Shown piece after piece: positions 1 to 30,245 of a DNA stretch of 64,000 nt (position 1 is the first letter of the stretch; each line of letters starts with the position of its first letter). Position numbers and translations under genes: made by a program. Origin of the DNA: Lineus longissimus (lineage: Eukaryota > Nemertea > Pilidiophora > Heteronemertea > Lineidae). Below the pieces are notes generated by a model that worked only from the letters and a program-made list of their open reading frames with translations, did not search any database and was not told where the DNA came from. The stretch is taken from the NCBI RefSeq assembly GCF_910592395.1, contig NC_088315.1:18459808-18523807 (forward strand). Direction: 5' to 3'.

Positions 1-239
1 GGAAATTTTGCCTTTTTCTGGGCTTTTTACTCTTTTTCTGTATAGTGTGGCATTTTGAGATTAGATTGTTTTCTTGAGAGGAGTGTATTTTCCAGTTTGA
101 TTCTATTTGGATTGTTGTATTCTAGAGTTATAGTAGTTGTACTTTGTAGTTATTTAGTGAATGTTGTAGAAATATAGTGTGGCAGTCTTCATGTGTTCTA
201 GCTTTTCATCAATCACAAGCCTTTTGATTGTTGTATATT

Positions 240-1130
240 CTAGATTTATAGCTACCCCAGTTATAGAATCTGGTTATAGATATATCTATATTATTTAGCA
301 CAGCTTATGTGGTGTATGTGTGTAATTATATGTATGCTAGGTGGATTTCCCTGAACTTATATTAGCATCTGCATACCTACTAAATTGGAAAATAAGTGGT
401 ACAGTAGAACCTCCCTTAGCGGACACCTCTCTATTAAGGACAACCTCTCTATTAAAGGACAACCTCTCTATTAAGGACAGTAGTTTTGGTCCCAAATTGA
501 TTGTTTACATTCAATTTGACCTCCCTAATCAGGACACCTCTCTATTCAGGACAGCACTTGTCAGTCCTGAGGGTGTCCTTAATAGAGAGGTTCCACTGTA
601 TTCTTTGGTGTATTGTAAACAAAAAAATTACATCATTAGACTGTTCATAGCTACCCCAGTTATAGAATCTGGTTATAGATATATCTATATTATTTAGCAC
701 AGCTTATGTGGTGTATGTGTGTAATTATATGTATGCCAGGTGGATTTCCCTGAACTTATATTAGCATCTGCATACCTACTAAATTAGAAAATAAGTGGTA
801 TTCTTTGGTGTATTGCAAACAAAAAAATTACATTTAATAATAATTACCCTAAACCTATAATTATATGTATGCTAGGTGGATTTCCCTGAACTTATATTAG
901 CATCTGCATACCTACTAAATTAGAAAATAAGTGGTATTCTTTGGTGTATTGCAAACAAAAAAATTACATTTAATAATAGTTACCCTAAACCTATAATTAT
1001 ATGTATGCTAGGTGGATTTCCCTGAACTTATATTAGCATCTGCTTACATATATCAGCATACCTACTAAATTGGAAAATAAGTGGTATTATTTGGTGTATT
1101 GTAAACAAAAAAATTTCATCATTAGACTGT
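240..1130. repeat. Local tandem/dispersed ~130-bp repeat array
   Basis: A block containing the phrases 'gctaccccagttatagaatc', 'tatgctaggtggatttccct' and 'aaataagtggtattctttgg' recurs with small changes from about 250-400, 640-800, 850-935 and 990-1110. The later copies are spaced about 135 bases apart. Copy one is interrupted by a 197-bp MITE at 402-598. No coding potential is visible. Confidence 0.85.
402..598. mobile_element. CAGTRGAACC-family MITE, copy 1 (TA target duplication)
   Basis: A 197-bp element with inverted ends CAGTAGAACCTCCC and GGTTCCACTG, flanked by TA on both sides. Uninterrupted versions of the host repeat near 795, 930 and 1085 read 'aagtggTAttctttgg', so insertion duplicated a TA dinucleotide. 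The interior carries the family's hallmark 'cctctctattaaggaca' direct repeats and the middle segment 'ttggtcccaaattg'. TA duplication and CAGT..ACTG ends fit the Tc1/mariner/pogo superfamily. The element encodes nothing and would depend on a transposase from elsewhere. Confidence 0.9.
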
Positions 1131-1229
1131 TCATAGTAGATCTTATTTGGTGAATGTTGTAGAAATATGGTGTGGTGTTCTAAGATTTGTTTGTTTTCTT
1201 TATATCCGTGTATTTTCCAATTTGGTTCA

Positions 1230-1740
1230 TGTGTTCGAGTTTTTAGCTCGCCTCTGAGGAGCTTATACCGTGGCGTCCGTCGTCATCATCGTCCCACTTG
1301 GACTTCAGATATGGCCACCAGGCAGCCATCTTGAAAATTAAACAAAGCCGGATTGCAAGCAAATTTCATGTGATTGTATATCTGTGTACTCTCTACAACA
1401 TCCCTGATTTTCAGTCAAATCCATCGACCAATATGGCCGCCAGGCGGCCATTGTGAAAAACAAACAAAAGTCCTATTACTCCAGAACTGATAATCTGATT
1501 ACAGCCAAACTTCATGTGATTATGTATCTATGTACTCTTATCAATATCCCTAATTTTCAGTTAAATCCAATGACAAATATGGCCGTGAGGCCGCAATCTT
1601 GAAAATCCAACGAAGTCCTATTACTCCTAAACTGTTGAACAGATGTCAACCAATTTCTATGTGACATGTACACTCTTCATTAACCATTAAGTTCAGTGAA
1701 CTTTATAACGAAAATGCTACTGATACTTAGATGGCACCGG
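1230..1740. repeat. Dispersed repeat with diverged ~127-bp subunits
   Basis: It opens with a small hairpin 'agctcgcctctgaggagctt' followed by 'accgtggcgtccgtcgtc'. Three diverged subunits follow, each with a 'tatggccgccaggcggccat'-like motif, 'aaagtcctattactcc' and 'tttcatgtgattatgtatct'. An 'agctcacc..ggtgagctt...gcgtccgtcgtc' start is, from memory, a widespread repeat opening in molluscan and other marine invertebrate genomes. Exact ends are uncertain. Confidence 0.55.
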
Positions 1741-1802
1741 TAATTTTGTTTTGTGCCATTGAGCCGAGAAGAAGAATATTATTCAATGGAATTAAAACTG
1801 GT

Positions 1803-1893
1803 GACCTTGGATTGTTGTATTCTAAATTTATAGCTACCCCAGTTATAGAGTCTACTTATCGATATAACTATATTATTTAGCACAGCTTATGTG
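1803..1893. repeat. Fragment of the 240-1130 repeat
   Basis: 'ggattgttgtattctaaatt' followed by 'gctaccccagttatagagtc' and 'atattatttagcacagctta' repeats the sequence around 230-310 with a few substitutions. It is a detached partial copy 700 bases downstream of the main array. Confidence 0.75.
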
Positions 1894-2339
1894 GTATTCG
1901 GCTAAAAAGTAATGCCAATTCAGCTTTTTGGGTCACCGTAAATATCTAAATGGTGAGCACAGTAGCCCCTGGCCTTTTCATATTTGACATGGAGGAAACT
2001 TGGTGCAGTCTAAAAGTAATGTCTTGGAACATATATATACTGTAAAATTGATAACAAAACAATTTATATACAGAGTTAAATGCAGCTACCAGGGACCCCA
2101 CCAGGGACTACAAAGGTTGTACTCTGCACGTAGCACCTATATACACTAGAATCGACACAACGTTGTTGTTTTTTCATAATTATGCTTTAATTACGCAATA
2201 AAAAAAAATGATTACAAAATAAGAATCGTTTATTTTTACATGTTGTAATCTAGTATAATGTAATGTAGCAAAGCATTTGTTAATAGAGCAACAATGTAAT
2301 GACCCCCCACATAGTCTTGGCCATACTCCTTGAGCAGTG
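1894..2339. other. No recognisable feature
   Basis: AT-rich non-coding sequence. No long reading frame, splice-bounded exon or known repeat was recognised. Confidence 0.5.
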
Positions 2340-2430
2340 ATAGTAGTGTGATGATAATATAAATAATAATTATGAGACTTATATAGCGCTAAATCCAACT
2401 GATTTCAGTCGCTCAAAGCGCCTAGCTATT
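2340..2430 (-). mobile_element. CR1/L2-like retrotransposon 3' terminus (solo)
   Basis: Read on the minus strand, 'ggcgctttgagcgactgaaa' and 'gcgctatataagtctcat' lead into an 'attattatttatatt' tail. The same small 3' hairpin (…tatagcgc … gctcaaagcgc…) ends the larger reverse-transcriptase element at 16235-17990. This is therefore a severely 5'-truncated copy, with only the extreme 3' end remaining. Confidence 0.6.
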
Positions 2431-2619
2431 GGCCTGTCCATTCGTGGTTCAAGCTCTACTCTCTGGGAGTATTACAGATCCGAGAAGAACCGATTTCTTC
2501 AGGATGGCGTCTCATTCCCAGACTCAAATGTATGCGACGCTCTGATTGGGCGCAATTACTTCTGCGCTGGCACTTCACCTAATGAAGGCTTTGTATGGCT
2601 GGAGGAGCATCACATCATA

Positions 2620-3400
2620 TAATCATCATTACCGGCGTCGTAACCCATTTGAATTTTTGCCGGAGGGCTACTGTGCACCCGTGCCAATCCACCGTCGTTG
2701 TGCGTATATCCATCCTTCACCGCCGATAACTCCCCTGATCGGCTGTCAGAAGGGCTGTTTTCGGTAGTCTCCCTGCATTCCCTTCCTTCCCACACGTCCT
2801 ATGTCGCGACAACACTAACATTACACTCACTCGTGGTTGTCGCACGAGACACGTACTGAAAGCCATCATAATTGAAGACCAGGTGTTCAGTGAGTAACGG
2901 TTCCAGGGATGCTGACCTGACCCAAATGCACAGTGCATGTTGTATAGTAGAAGGGTAATCTGATCCGGAGGTTGGCACTATCAATTCAGGCCGTCATTCA
3001 ATTACTTTGTGTCGAGCAATTTGATTGGGCACCGGTTTATGATGGTGCGTCCGACAGATTACCTGGCGGGAGTTATCGGCGGTGAAAGGAGGAGACTTTA
3101 GGACTGATATTCACCGCCGATAAGTCGGCACGCTGTCCACCTTATGTAGCATGGTTTACTTGCCCTGGCATAGACACTCGGGACCACGGCTAGACACTTT
3201 CTCATCCGACAGTAGCCTATTGTTCGACTATTTCGTGCGTTGTGAAGAGTCAGGAAGTGTAGTTCCTTGAAACCCACGCCGGTTAATCCAAAAATACAAT
3301 CCTGGGTTCTCCCGGCCGGGATCGAACCCGGGCCCTATTGCGTGATACTGCATGGGGTACGACAAGGTTCTGTTCTCTCTCCCATTCTGTTCCTCCTGGC
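2620..3400 (-). mobile_element. tRNA-headed SINE, interrupted by a nested insertion
   Basis: The minus strand carries a tRNA-like head with a B box (GGTTCGATCCC inside 'cgggttcgatcccggccggg') near 3320-3335. The SINE body follows ('cttgccctggcatagacact', 'ttgaaacccacgccggtt') and the tail motif 'ccggcgtcgtaaccc' lies at 2632. The body is split by about 450 bases at 2680-3135. The complete relative is at 22520-22852. Confidence 0.7.
2680..3135. mobile_element. MITE-like insertion nested in the SINE
   Basis: Compared with the intact SINE at 22520-22852 ('ggctactgtccacctatgtg'), this copy reads 'ggctactgt', then about 450 extra bases, then 'gtccaccttatg'. The insert begins 'gtgccaatccaccgtcgttg' and ends 'caccgccgataagtcggcac', giving short inverted ends of the form GTGCCRA. 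A shorter version with the same termini lies at 63718-63795. Confidence 0.55.
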
Positions 3401-4102
3401 CATTGAGTGACGATAATGAACGAAGTGACAAAGGGGAAAAAACCGAGGGATCCAATTATAAAGGAAAGCCTTTTTCGGCTGTTTCGAATGTTTCCCTCCT
3501 CTCTTTCCCAGTGGCGACAATGTAAGTCAAGGGTACCGCTCTGCAGGATAGACTCCTGTGCTGTCCATTTCGTCATCCTGGTCGTCTTTCCTCGACCTGA
3601 CAGGACGAGGCCGGTCAAATGCGTCCGGAGTGGAGAGGAACCAGGTGGAGATCAGACTGAACGTATTTTCGTTCATTTACTGCAAAATGAATGAAAATGA
3701 CGCACTCCACTGCCGTACCGGTACTCCAGTAAATATATGTGAACGAACGGCGATCCCCATTAAACATCCTGGCAGCAGTGGTTTTTAATCTATTCCCCCT
3801 CTCGATATGACGAAGGAGTATAGCCTGAATCTCAGAATGCCCTTTAACTAATTCTGATTGGAGAAGTCCCGGTCTGAAAGAAATACTTTTCCACCCCAAT
3901 GCAACCTCAAGAAATCTTGCTGCTGATACGAATCATCCACGGAAGTACTCGAACGCACGGAATCAGTGCGTGCTGCAGTTTGAAAAGGTTTGTTTCGGTG
4001 GTTTTCTTCAAGATATAACAATGACAATGACAATAATGAAAATGATAACATGAACATGAATGAATAGATGACAAGATAATGAAGAAAAAAAGAGAAAAAA
4101 TG

Positions 4103-4179
4103 TGGGAGATTCACCGGGAGTCGAACCCGTGACCAGCCGAACCTCGGTCAAACGCTCTAAGCGCTATACCGTCATGGCT
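4103..4179 (-). repeat. tRNA-like SINE head or tRNA pseudogene (copy 1)
   Basis: The minus strand contains a good B box inside 'cacgggttcgactcccggtg' and an A-box-like 'tagcgcttagagcg' about 40 bases before it. The 5' and 3' ends do not pair as a seven-base acceptor stem, so this is not a functional tRNA gene. It is a tRNA-derived promoter or relic. Confidence 0.5.
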
Positions 4180-5254
4180 TTCATGTTCACTTGGGGATTT
4201 TATTTGCCTGTTATCAACGAGCCAGGTGATGCATGACTAGATGACATCCCTCTAATACCATTCAAGTCGTCGCCATATTGAAAACGCGCCGCAATTGTGA
4301 CTAGTTTGCGCAGGTGGCAGAGTGATTGACCGAAATAGTTCCAAGTAATCTTATATCTCGATAGTTGTACAGATTTTTCTCAATATATCGTATTTTTATA
4401 CCTCAGAGATATAAAAGATAATGCTTGCAGTTGGTTTTACGTTTGAATGGCCTTTTGAAAAAGTTTTTAGAATCGAGGTCAACAGGGTCAAAAGAAATAG
4501 TTTTTGGCGCCAATGATGTCAGCGACATGGCGGATTTGTTCTTAAGTTCGAGTCGATTCTCTTCTGCCGATGCTCACTGTGCCGGCTGATTTGAAGGGAC
4601 AAATTAGGTTTGGGATCTAGGTAACCAAGATGACTAGTGTTCAAATTCCCTTCCGTGCACCTCCTCATTCTGTAGCTAATTATTCTCGCTAATAATGATT
4701 TTGCAAGTGTTGTGAGGTGGTTTGTATATGCCTTGCACATCTAAGGCCAACAGTTACATTCTGTTTTGGTGAGATCTTTATTGCAGTTGGTGATTTTTTA
4801 AAGGCTCACGCCATCTTCCCGTTTACATTGGTCATCGCTTGAATGAACATGACACACTTCACTGGCGTACCGGTACTCCAGTAAATATATGTGAACGAAC
4901 GGCGATCCCCTTCAAACATCCTGGCAGCAGTGGTTTTTAATCTATTCCCCCTCTCGATATGACGAAGGAGTATAGCCTGAATCTCAGAATGCCCTTTAAC
5001 TAATTCTGATTGGAGAAGTCCCGGTCTGAAAGAAATATTTTTCCACCCCAATGCAACCTCAAGAAATCTTGCTGCTGATACGAATCATCCACGGAAGTAC
5101 TCGAACGCACGGAATCAGTGCGTGCTGCAGTTTGAAAAGGTTTGTTTCGGTGGTTTTCTTCAAGATATAACAATGACAATGACAATAATGAAAATGATAA
5201 CATGAACATGAATGAACAGATGACAAGATAATGAAGAAAAAAAGAGAAAAAATG

Positions 5255-5331
5255 TGGGAGATTCACCGGGAGTCGAACCCGTGACCAGCCGAACCTCGGT
5301 CAAACGCTCTAAGCGCTATACCGTCATGGCT
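5255..5331 (-). repeat. tRNA-like SINE head or tRNA pseudogene (copy 2)
   Basis: Second copy of the segment at 4103-4179, displaced by exactly the 1,152-bp tandem unit and with identical box sequences. It has the same lack of an acceptor stem. Confidence 0.5.
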
Positions 5332-6129
5332 TTCATGTTCACTTGGGGATTTTATTTGCCTGTTATCAACGAGCCATTTGATGCATGACTAGATGACATC
5401 CCTCTAATATCATTCAAGTCGTCGCAATATTGAAAACGCGCCGCAATTGTGACTAGTTTGCGCAGGTGGCAGAGTGATTGACCGAAATAGTTCCAAGTAA
5501 TCTTATATCTCGATAGTTGTACAGATTTTTCTCAATATATCGTATTTTTATACCTCAGAGATATAAAAGATAATGCTTGCAGTTGGTTTTACGTTTGAAT
5601 GGCCTTTTGAAAAAGTTTTTAGAATCGAGGTCAACAGGGTCAAAAGAAATAGTTTTTGGCGCCAATGATGTCAGCGACATGGCGGATTTGTTCTTAAGTT
5701 CGAGTCGATTCTCTTCTGCCGATGCTCACTGTGCCGGCTGATTTGAAGGGACAAATTAGGTTTGGGATCTAGGTAACCAAGATGACTAGTGTTCAAATTC
5801 CCTTCCGTGCACCTCCTCATTCTGTAGCTAATTATTCTCGCTAATAATGATTTTGCAAGTGTTGTGAGGTGGTTTGTATATGCCTTGCACATCTAAGGCC
5901 AACAGTTACATTCTGTTTTGGTGAGATATTTATTGCAGTTGGGGATTTTTTAAAGGCTCACGCCATCTTCCCGTTTACATTGGTCATCGCTTGAATGAAC
6001 ATGACACACTTCACTGGCGTACCGGTACTCCAGTAAATATATGTGAACGAACGGCGATCCCCTTCAAACATCCTGGCAGCAGTGGTTTTCAATCTACTCC
6101 CCCTCTCGATATGATAAAGGAGTATAAAA

Positions 6130-7355
6130 AGCCTGAATCTCTAATTTAGTGGATTTAGTAAGGGAGTCTAGTGCATTTGAGGCGCTATTAGATATCCACC
6201 TAGCAACCATCCGGAGGAAATCGGGGCCTAATGACCGCTTCTTCGGCCCTCAGCTGTCAATATGTGTGCAGGGCCGGAGAAGCGAACATTAACCCGGGGC
6301 ATGTCTGCAAGATAGGGTGTTCCCCTAATACACCATCGCCCAGAGCTAGCGCTGAAGCTTGTCTTCGGGATGGATTGTTCTGGCCCCCATTCCACCTTCG
6401 CCTTGAGCAAGCACTGACAACTTAGGAATCCAATGAGATAGGTATTTCCCCCAATAGCTAACACTGATCCGTCAGTCGTTGGCAGCAGGGATGAGGGCAG
6501 TCGTCTCCATAGGGTGAGAGGGAGACCGGTCTACTGCGTCCGGAGTGTACCGCTCTCGGACGTCTTTGGGGACAGCCACGGCCGATGTGGAATTATTCAC
6601 AATGTTTATGATAATAAAGAACAAGAAATCCACCAAAAAATTCGGAAATTTTCACTTCAATATCGTTTATTTCTCCTTTGTTATAATTGTTGTTTACAAT
6701 TATTGTAGCGGGTCAACATAATGTAGCTGGTTGTCAACTACTCAAAGGTAAATAATGTACCATAAACCTTCCCTATCGTCGATTGCGTACCATTTTTCAT
6801 ACTATATATGGATGCTAAATATGTACAACACCCTACAGGGTGTGGTATAAAAAAGTCTGTGTAATTTTATACATTATAAAGCAAAGGGACAGGTGTGTGT
6901 CAAATGGACGATTTTTTGGATGCTGACCACAGTCATGCATTTCACCTGGAACAAAAGCCAAAGGCTCACAGTTGTTTTTTGTTTAATAATTGTCAACACT
7001 GAGTGACTGACTAGGAGTAGACGCCATTTTCTCCCGACCCGGAAGTGCCCGGCTTCACGGCACAACGTCGTCATTTTTCATCAATACGCCTGCAGAAAGA
7101 CTTTTTTGCTGCACCCTTTAGAGTGATAAGCATTTCCACCGGCTTATCGTGTTGTGTATTCATCACAATATACGTGTAACATCCCATCAGTGTACGAATC
7201 TTTACCTTGTAGAAGAAAATTGACATAAGTGAAATATGTTTTAAGCAGAAGAGCAAAGACTGATCGCCATAACGCATTACATAGGCCAGGGTCTATTGTC
7301 TGAAGTTTGCTTAGTTAGCCCTTCTCGGCTTCTGACGACTTTTTCACTTCTTCAG
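6130..7355. other. 5' flank of SUPT20H; no gene recognised
   Basis: No exon or repeat with convincing signals was found. The first coding exon of SUPT20H is immediately preceded by 'ttcacttcttcag', a good 3' splice site, so a non-coding 5' exon and the promoter probably lie in this interval, but their positions cannot be fixed. Confidence 0.4.
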
Positions 7356-26801
<19,446 letters not shown>

Positions 26802-27524
26802 GGGACAAGTTTGGGCCTTGATGTCTTCCTTTCACATCAGGAGACAGATTCGCTTGAGAAAGACTGGTTTTGATCAGGTAAAGTGTGTACGTTATCGCAT
26901 TGTTGGATGTATATGAGATTCACGATGCAGTCTTTATAGTTGGGGCATGCTCTCTGGCTGGTTGGAAGAGCGTATTTTTTCAATGCATTTCAAGGTAATT
27001 CAGGGCTTCAATTTTGCCCATTGGGTCTGTCTGAATTTGTTAAACTGCTCCAGGTGCATTGAAAGAGTTATTTTTTGTATCGATGGCAGCTTTTTGCAAT
27101 ATCTTGGCTCTCGGTCAAGTTACCGAAAGTAATGAAAAATTGACAAAGATATACATGTACATTACATTGGTCTGGTTGGTCCGAACTTGACATCAACTTA
27201 CGTTTAGGTGGAGTTGGCCATATTCTAGCCACCATGAAAATTTCCGCCATGAATATTTTGCCCAGTCCAGGTCCAAGATGTAGTGGTAGTACATTGCAAG
27301 AAGGTCCCTTCCAGCCAGCTCAGGAGCAAGAGACAACGTTGACGTCACAAGTGCCAGACTGTGTTATGATCTGACATCTTGTATGACGTTGCATCTTAAA
27401 AGGCAGGTATTCTGTTAAATTCATCAAAATTGTTGCAAAAATCCTTCTCAATAACCTTTCACATTTAGGGCTGAGGAGGAATAAGGATTCATAAGGGGGG
27501 GGGGGGGCAGTGATTAAGAATAAA
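26802..27524 (+). other. SUPT20H: Probable 3' UTR of SUPT20H with candidate poly(A) signal
   Basis: The stop codon TGA ends at 26801. The next plausible poly(A) hexamer is AATAAA at about 27519-27524, after a G-rich run. The real cleavage site is unknown. Confidence 0.4.
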
Positions 27525-28198
27525 ATTGTAAGTGATTTGGAAGTTCACTGGCAAATTTATTTATTCTTTTTATCATAATCATGTGAAATATTTGAGAAAA
27601 TGGTATTGAATGGATTGATAAATGTTTTAATCCGTTGTGATGTAAGTTTTCTTGGCATTCTGTAGATTCGTACTTGAACTAAAATTGTCTATGTAAATCA
27701 TGAATGATGAAATATGAATTTTATTCATACTGAATATTTGCCTTCTTGTTTTTCAATTCCCATGTTCCCAAGCCATATCAGGCCCCCATGAAGTCCACTT
27801 CCAAAGAAGGGGTATGGACATCTTGTCCATGGAGATTTCTGCAGGCAGCTTCAATCCTCACCACTGGTGACAATGCAAGTGAGCCCATTTTTGTTTTAAA
27901 ATGTGGCTTTTGACACTTCTCGTGGGAGCCAATGTATTTATTTTTTGGAGAAGATTATTGCAGCAAAAAGTTGGTCTAGTAATTCCATGGGCTTTTCCAT
28001 AGTAAGCTCTAATGAATCGGGGCTTATGACTGCAAGCACAGGTCTGCCACGGTGGTAGGAATTGGTACCCTTTCCCTGCCAAAAAACCAGGACAAGGATG
28101 TGCATACACGAGAACGGTTGTGGGCTTTCATATGTAGTAAAATGCGTAGGCTCCAAGTTTGACCCTTGGAGGCCGGAGGCTTCCAACTTCAGTCATTG
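27525..28198. other. Intergenic, nothing recognised
   Basis: AT-rich sequence with no exon, repeat or RNA gene that can be supported. Confidence 0.45.
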
Positions 28199-28307
28199 GC
28201 CGATATTTATAAAAGACTAGTAAATGCTTTTACTTTAAACTTCATACACAAGCCATCTCTGTAGAAAACCGTAGTAAAAGCATTTACTAGTCTATAAATA
28301 TTAGCCA
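28199..28307. mobile_element. ~110-bp TIR MITE (AGACTAGTAAATGCTTTTAC), copy 1
   Basis: Left arm 'aaaagactagtaaatgcttt', right arm 'aaaagcatttactagtctat', with 'gccatctctgtagaaaac' in the loop. Members of the same family are at 32145-32510 (two) and 36801-36917. Confidence 0.8.
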
Positions 28308-28818
28308 TTGTGGTCAGTGTGGCCTAGATCCATGGCCTCCAAGGCTGATCAAGCAGAATTTACCCGCTTTTGTATTTCAGAATTTTCTGTCTCCAAGATA
28401 CCCTGCCTGTCGAGGCGATTCGAGCAACAATCTGCCCGGGTTTCTGTCTAGCAGTTCTCCATCTCTTGAGATGAACTGCTTGCCACAGCTGATGTGCTCC
28501 ATCTACCTGAGGTTTTTCGGTTTTAAGGTCCCAGGGCCTCCTTCAGCACCACCACACCTCGTAAAAACTTCTCCATTACAAACAAGTAGGGAGGGTGGAA
28601 GCTTGCCTGCCAGGGGCTGTATGATCGCGGGCCATTTAGATCATTATTTATCGACAGAGAGAGCACATCCTCGATTCATCCCAGCATGAGCCGGGACGAA
28701 TCGTTGAGTGACCTCCCCGTAATCAGGCACTGGCCATCTAGAGCCCGCTATGAGGGTGATGTCTAGTATCTTGAAGAAAGTAGAGAGGAAAAAGGATACG
28801 AAGTTGTCAAAAAATTAA

Positions 28819-29841
28819 TTTATTGCACTGCGTAAAACTTCACCAGAGTGACATAACATGAGTATAGCAGGAAAGACCTGCTTCAATCTGGACATGTGCT
28901 AGGAACAAGACTGTATGTCTTTGAACATGTCATTTTCCATCTGACCACCAGACAATGGGAAAGCTCTTCCCCAAAGACGCCGACCTGTTTTAACATAAGT
29001 TATTCACAACCACAGTGTGTCTCAGAATAGTCTATCACAGCTCAATTGAATTGTCTTATATTCCAAACCATCTGGTCTGGCATATCTGCTGGCCTATCGC
29101 TTCAGAAATCAGAAACTGACAGACAACAGCAATGAAATTTATCGGACATATTTCCGGGCTTACTTTGGATAAGGACCACAGTCCTTCCCAAGGATTCTCC
29201 TGCATCATCTGGAGTACATCACATCCTTTTGTTTCCTCCGCGCTCGCTTCAGCTCCTCCGGGGAGAGAGACTGGTCAAGCCCTGGCCTCGGTTCATCGAG
29301 GAACGGACTGGTGGTGTAGCCGTTGTTGTATATAAAGAGTCTTCTACACGCCTCCCACACCATGAACATGGTGCCCGCTTGAGGGACAATCTGAAATCAA
29401 CATGAGGACAACGTCAAAAAGAGCAAGAAGGTCAAAATGGCCTGTATCACTTTATTTTTTATTCCAAATTGTCGAAAAAAATAACGGGCCAAATTCATCA
29501 AGGACGTTTAAGGTTTAGACGTGGGTAACTTCTCTCTAATCAGTTTCAGGGCCTATTGATATTCTGTGAAGATTTACATGACGGACCTGAACCTGTCTAT
29601 TCAGTAGTTAAACGCTGTTTTGCGCTAAACGCCCTCTATGAATTTGGCCCAACATGTCCTTTTCTGTTCTTTTTTGTAAAGTTGTTATAGGCACTTCTAC
29701 ACTTACCCTTATAAGTGTTGGTGTGAGACCATTCCAAAGACTAAGAATCCCTTTCTGCTGGACAGATCTGGCGAAGGCCTGGAAGACTCCATTGAACTTG
29801 ATATCAACACCGCCACCATCTGGGAGCACCTTGCTTTGAGC
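28819..29841 (-). CDS. SLC25A43: SLC25A43-like mitochondrial carrier, last two exons and 3' UTR only
   Basis: Two minus-strand exons join in phase 0: 29707-29841 (45 codons) and 29205-29390 (61 codons plus TGA). The first encodes AQSKVLPDGGGVDIKFNGVF and ends LWNGLTPTLIR. The second starts IVPQAGTMFMVWEACRRLF and continues YNNGYTTSPF, then PGLDQSLSPEEL and a basic tail. From memory the human SLC25A43 C terminus has the same QAQS..GGVD, GLWNGLT, YQNGY..SP and PGVDQSL.P.EL pattern. This is the third repeat of the six-helix carrier fold of the inner mitochondrial membrane. An AATAAA at 28819-28824 (minus) gives a short 3' UTR. No exons for the first two carrier repeats were found upstream (29.9-43 kb), so it may be a partial duplicate or pseudogene, or the exons were missed. 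Splice sites and frame are intact. Confidence 0.75.
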
Positions 29842-29990
29842 CTGCAGAGAAGACATAAGAGACTATAGTACGGAGATGGTCTCTCGGAAGGACAACATCA
29901 TTTCATTTAAAGGAACAACTTAGGCGTGGGATTTACCAGGTCAGATTGATAAGGGGCGTCTTCGGAATTTGCCTGGGGAACTGGGCACCC

Positions 29991-30245
29991 AGGCTGTGGA
30001 ACTCACTTCCGGCCTGGATGCGTGATCCCATTGGCAACAGCGCCTTCAAAAAACACCTTAAAACTCACCTTTTTATTGAACACTTCGACACCAGCACCTA
30101 AATGTTTTAATCTCTAAGAATGTTTTAATCTCTATGTACAATTTTCTCTTTGAGTATGTGTTGTTTTTTAAATTGTACAGTGCTTTGCAAATGATTTTCA
30201 TTCAAAAGCACTTTTAATATAATAAATTATTATTATTATTATAAT
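29991..30245 (+). mobile_element. Non-LTR retrotransposon 3' end (CR1/L2-like)
   Basis: The plus strand encodes RLWNSLPAWMRDPIGNSAFK followed by KHLKTHLFIEHF and a stop at 30101, the reverse-transcriptase C-terminal signature. An AT-rich 3' UTR and a TTATTATTATTAT tail end near 30245. Confidence 0.75.

Larger units (their letters stand above)
3685..6130. repeat. Tandem duplication with a 1,152-bp unit (2.1 copies)
   Basis: Copy 1 (about 3687-4838) and copy 2 (about 4839-5990) are nearly identical at a constant offset of 1,152 bases. A third partial copy begins near 5991 and fades out near 6120. Each full unit contains a tRNA-like segment on the minus strand. The few substitutions between copies indicate a recent segmental duplication, or an assembly duplication. 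No convincing gene lies inside. Confidence 0.9.

Noticed and set aside
3283-3899. Several overlapping frames of 75-111 codons
   Set aside because: They lie across the SINE and the start of the tandem duplication, overlap on both strands and have no family features.
4103-5331. Two functional tRNA genes on the minus strand
   Set aside because: The T-arm and B box are good but no acceptor stem or complete cloverleaf can be formed; treated as tRNA-derived repeats.
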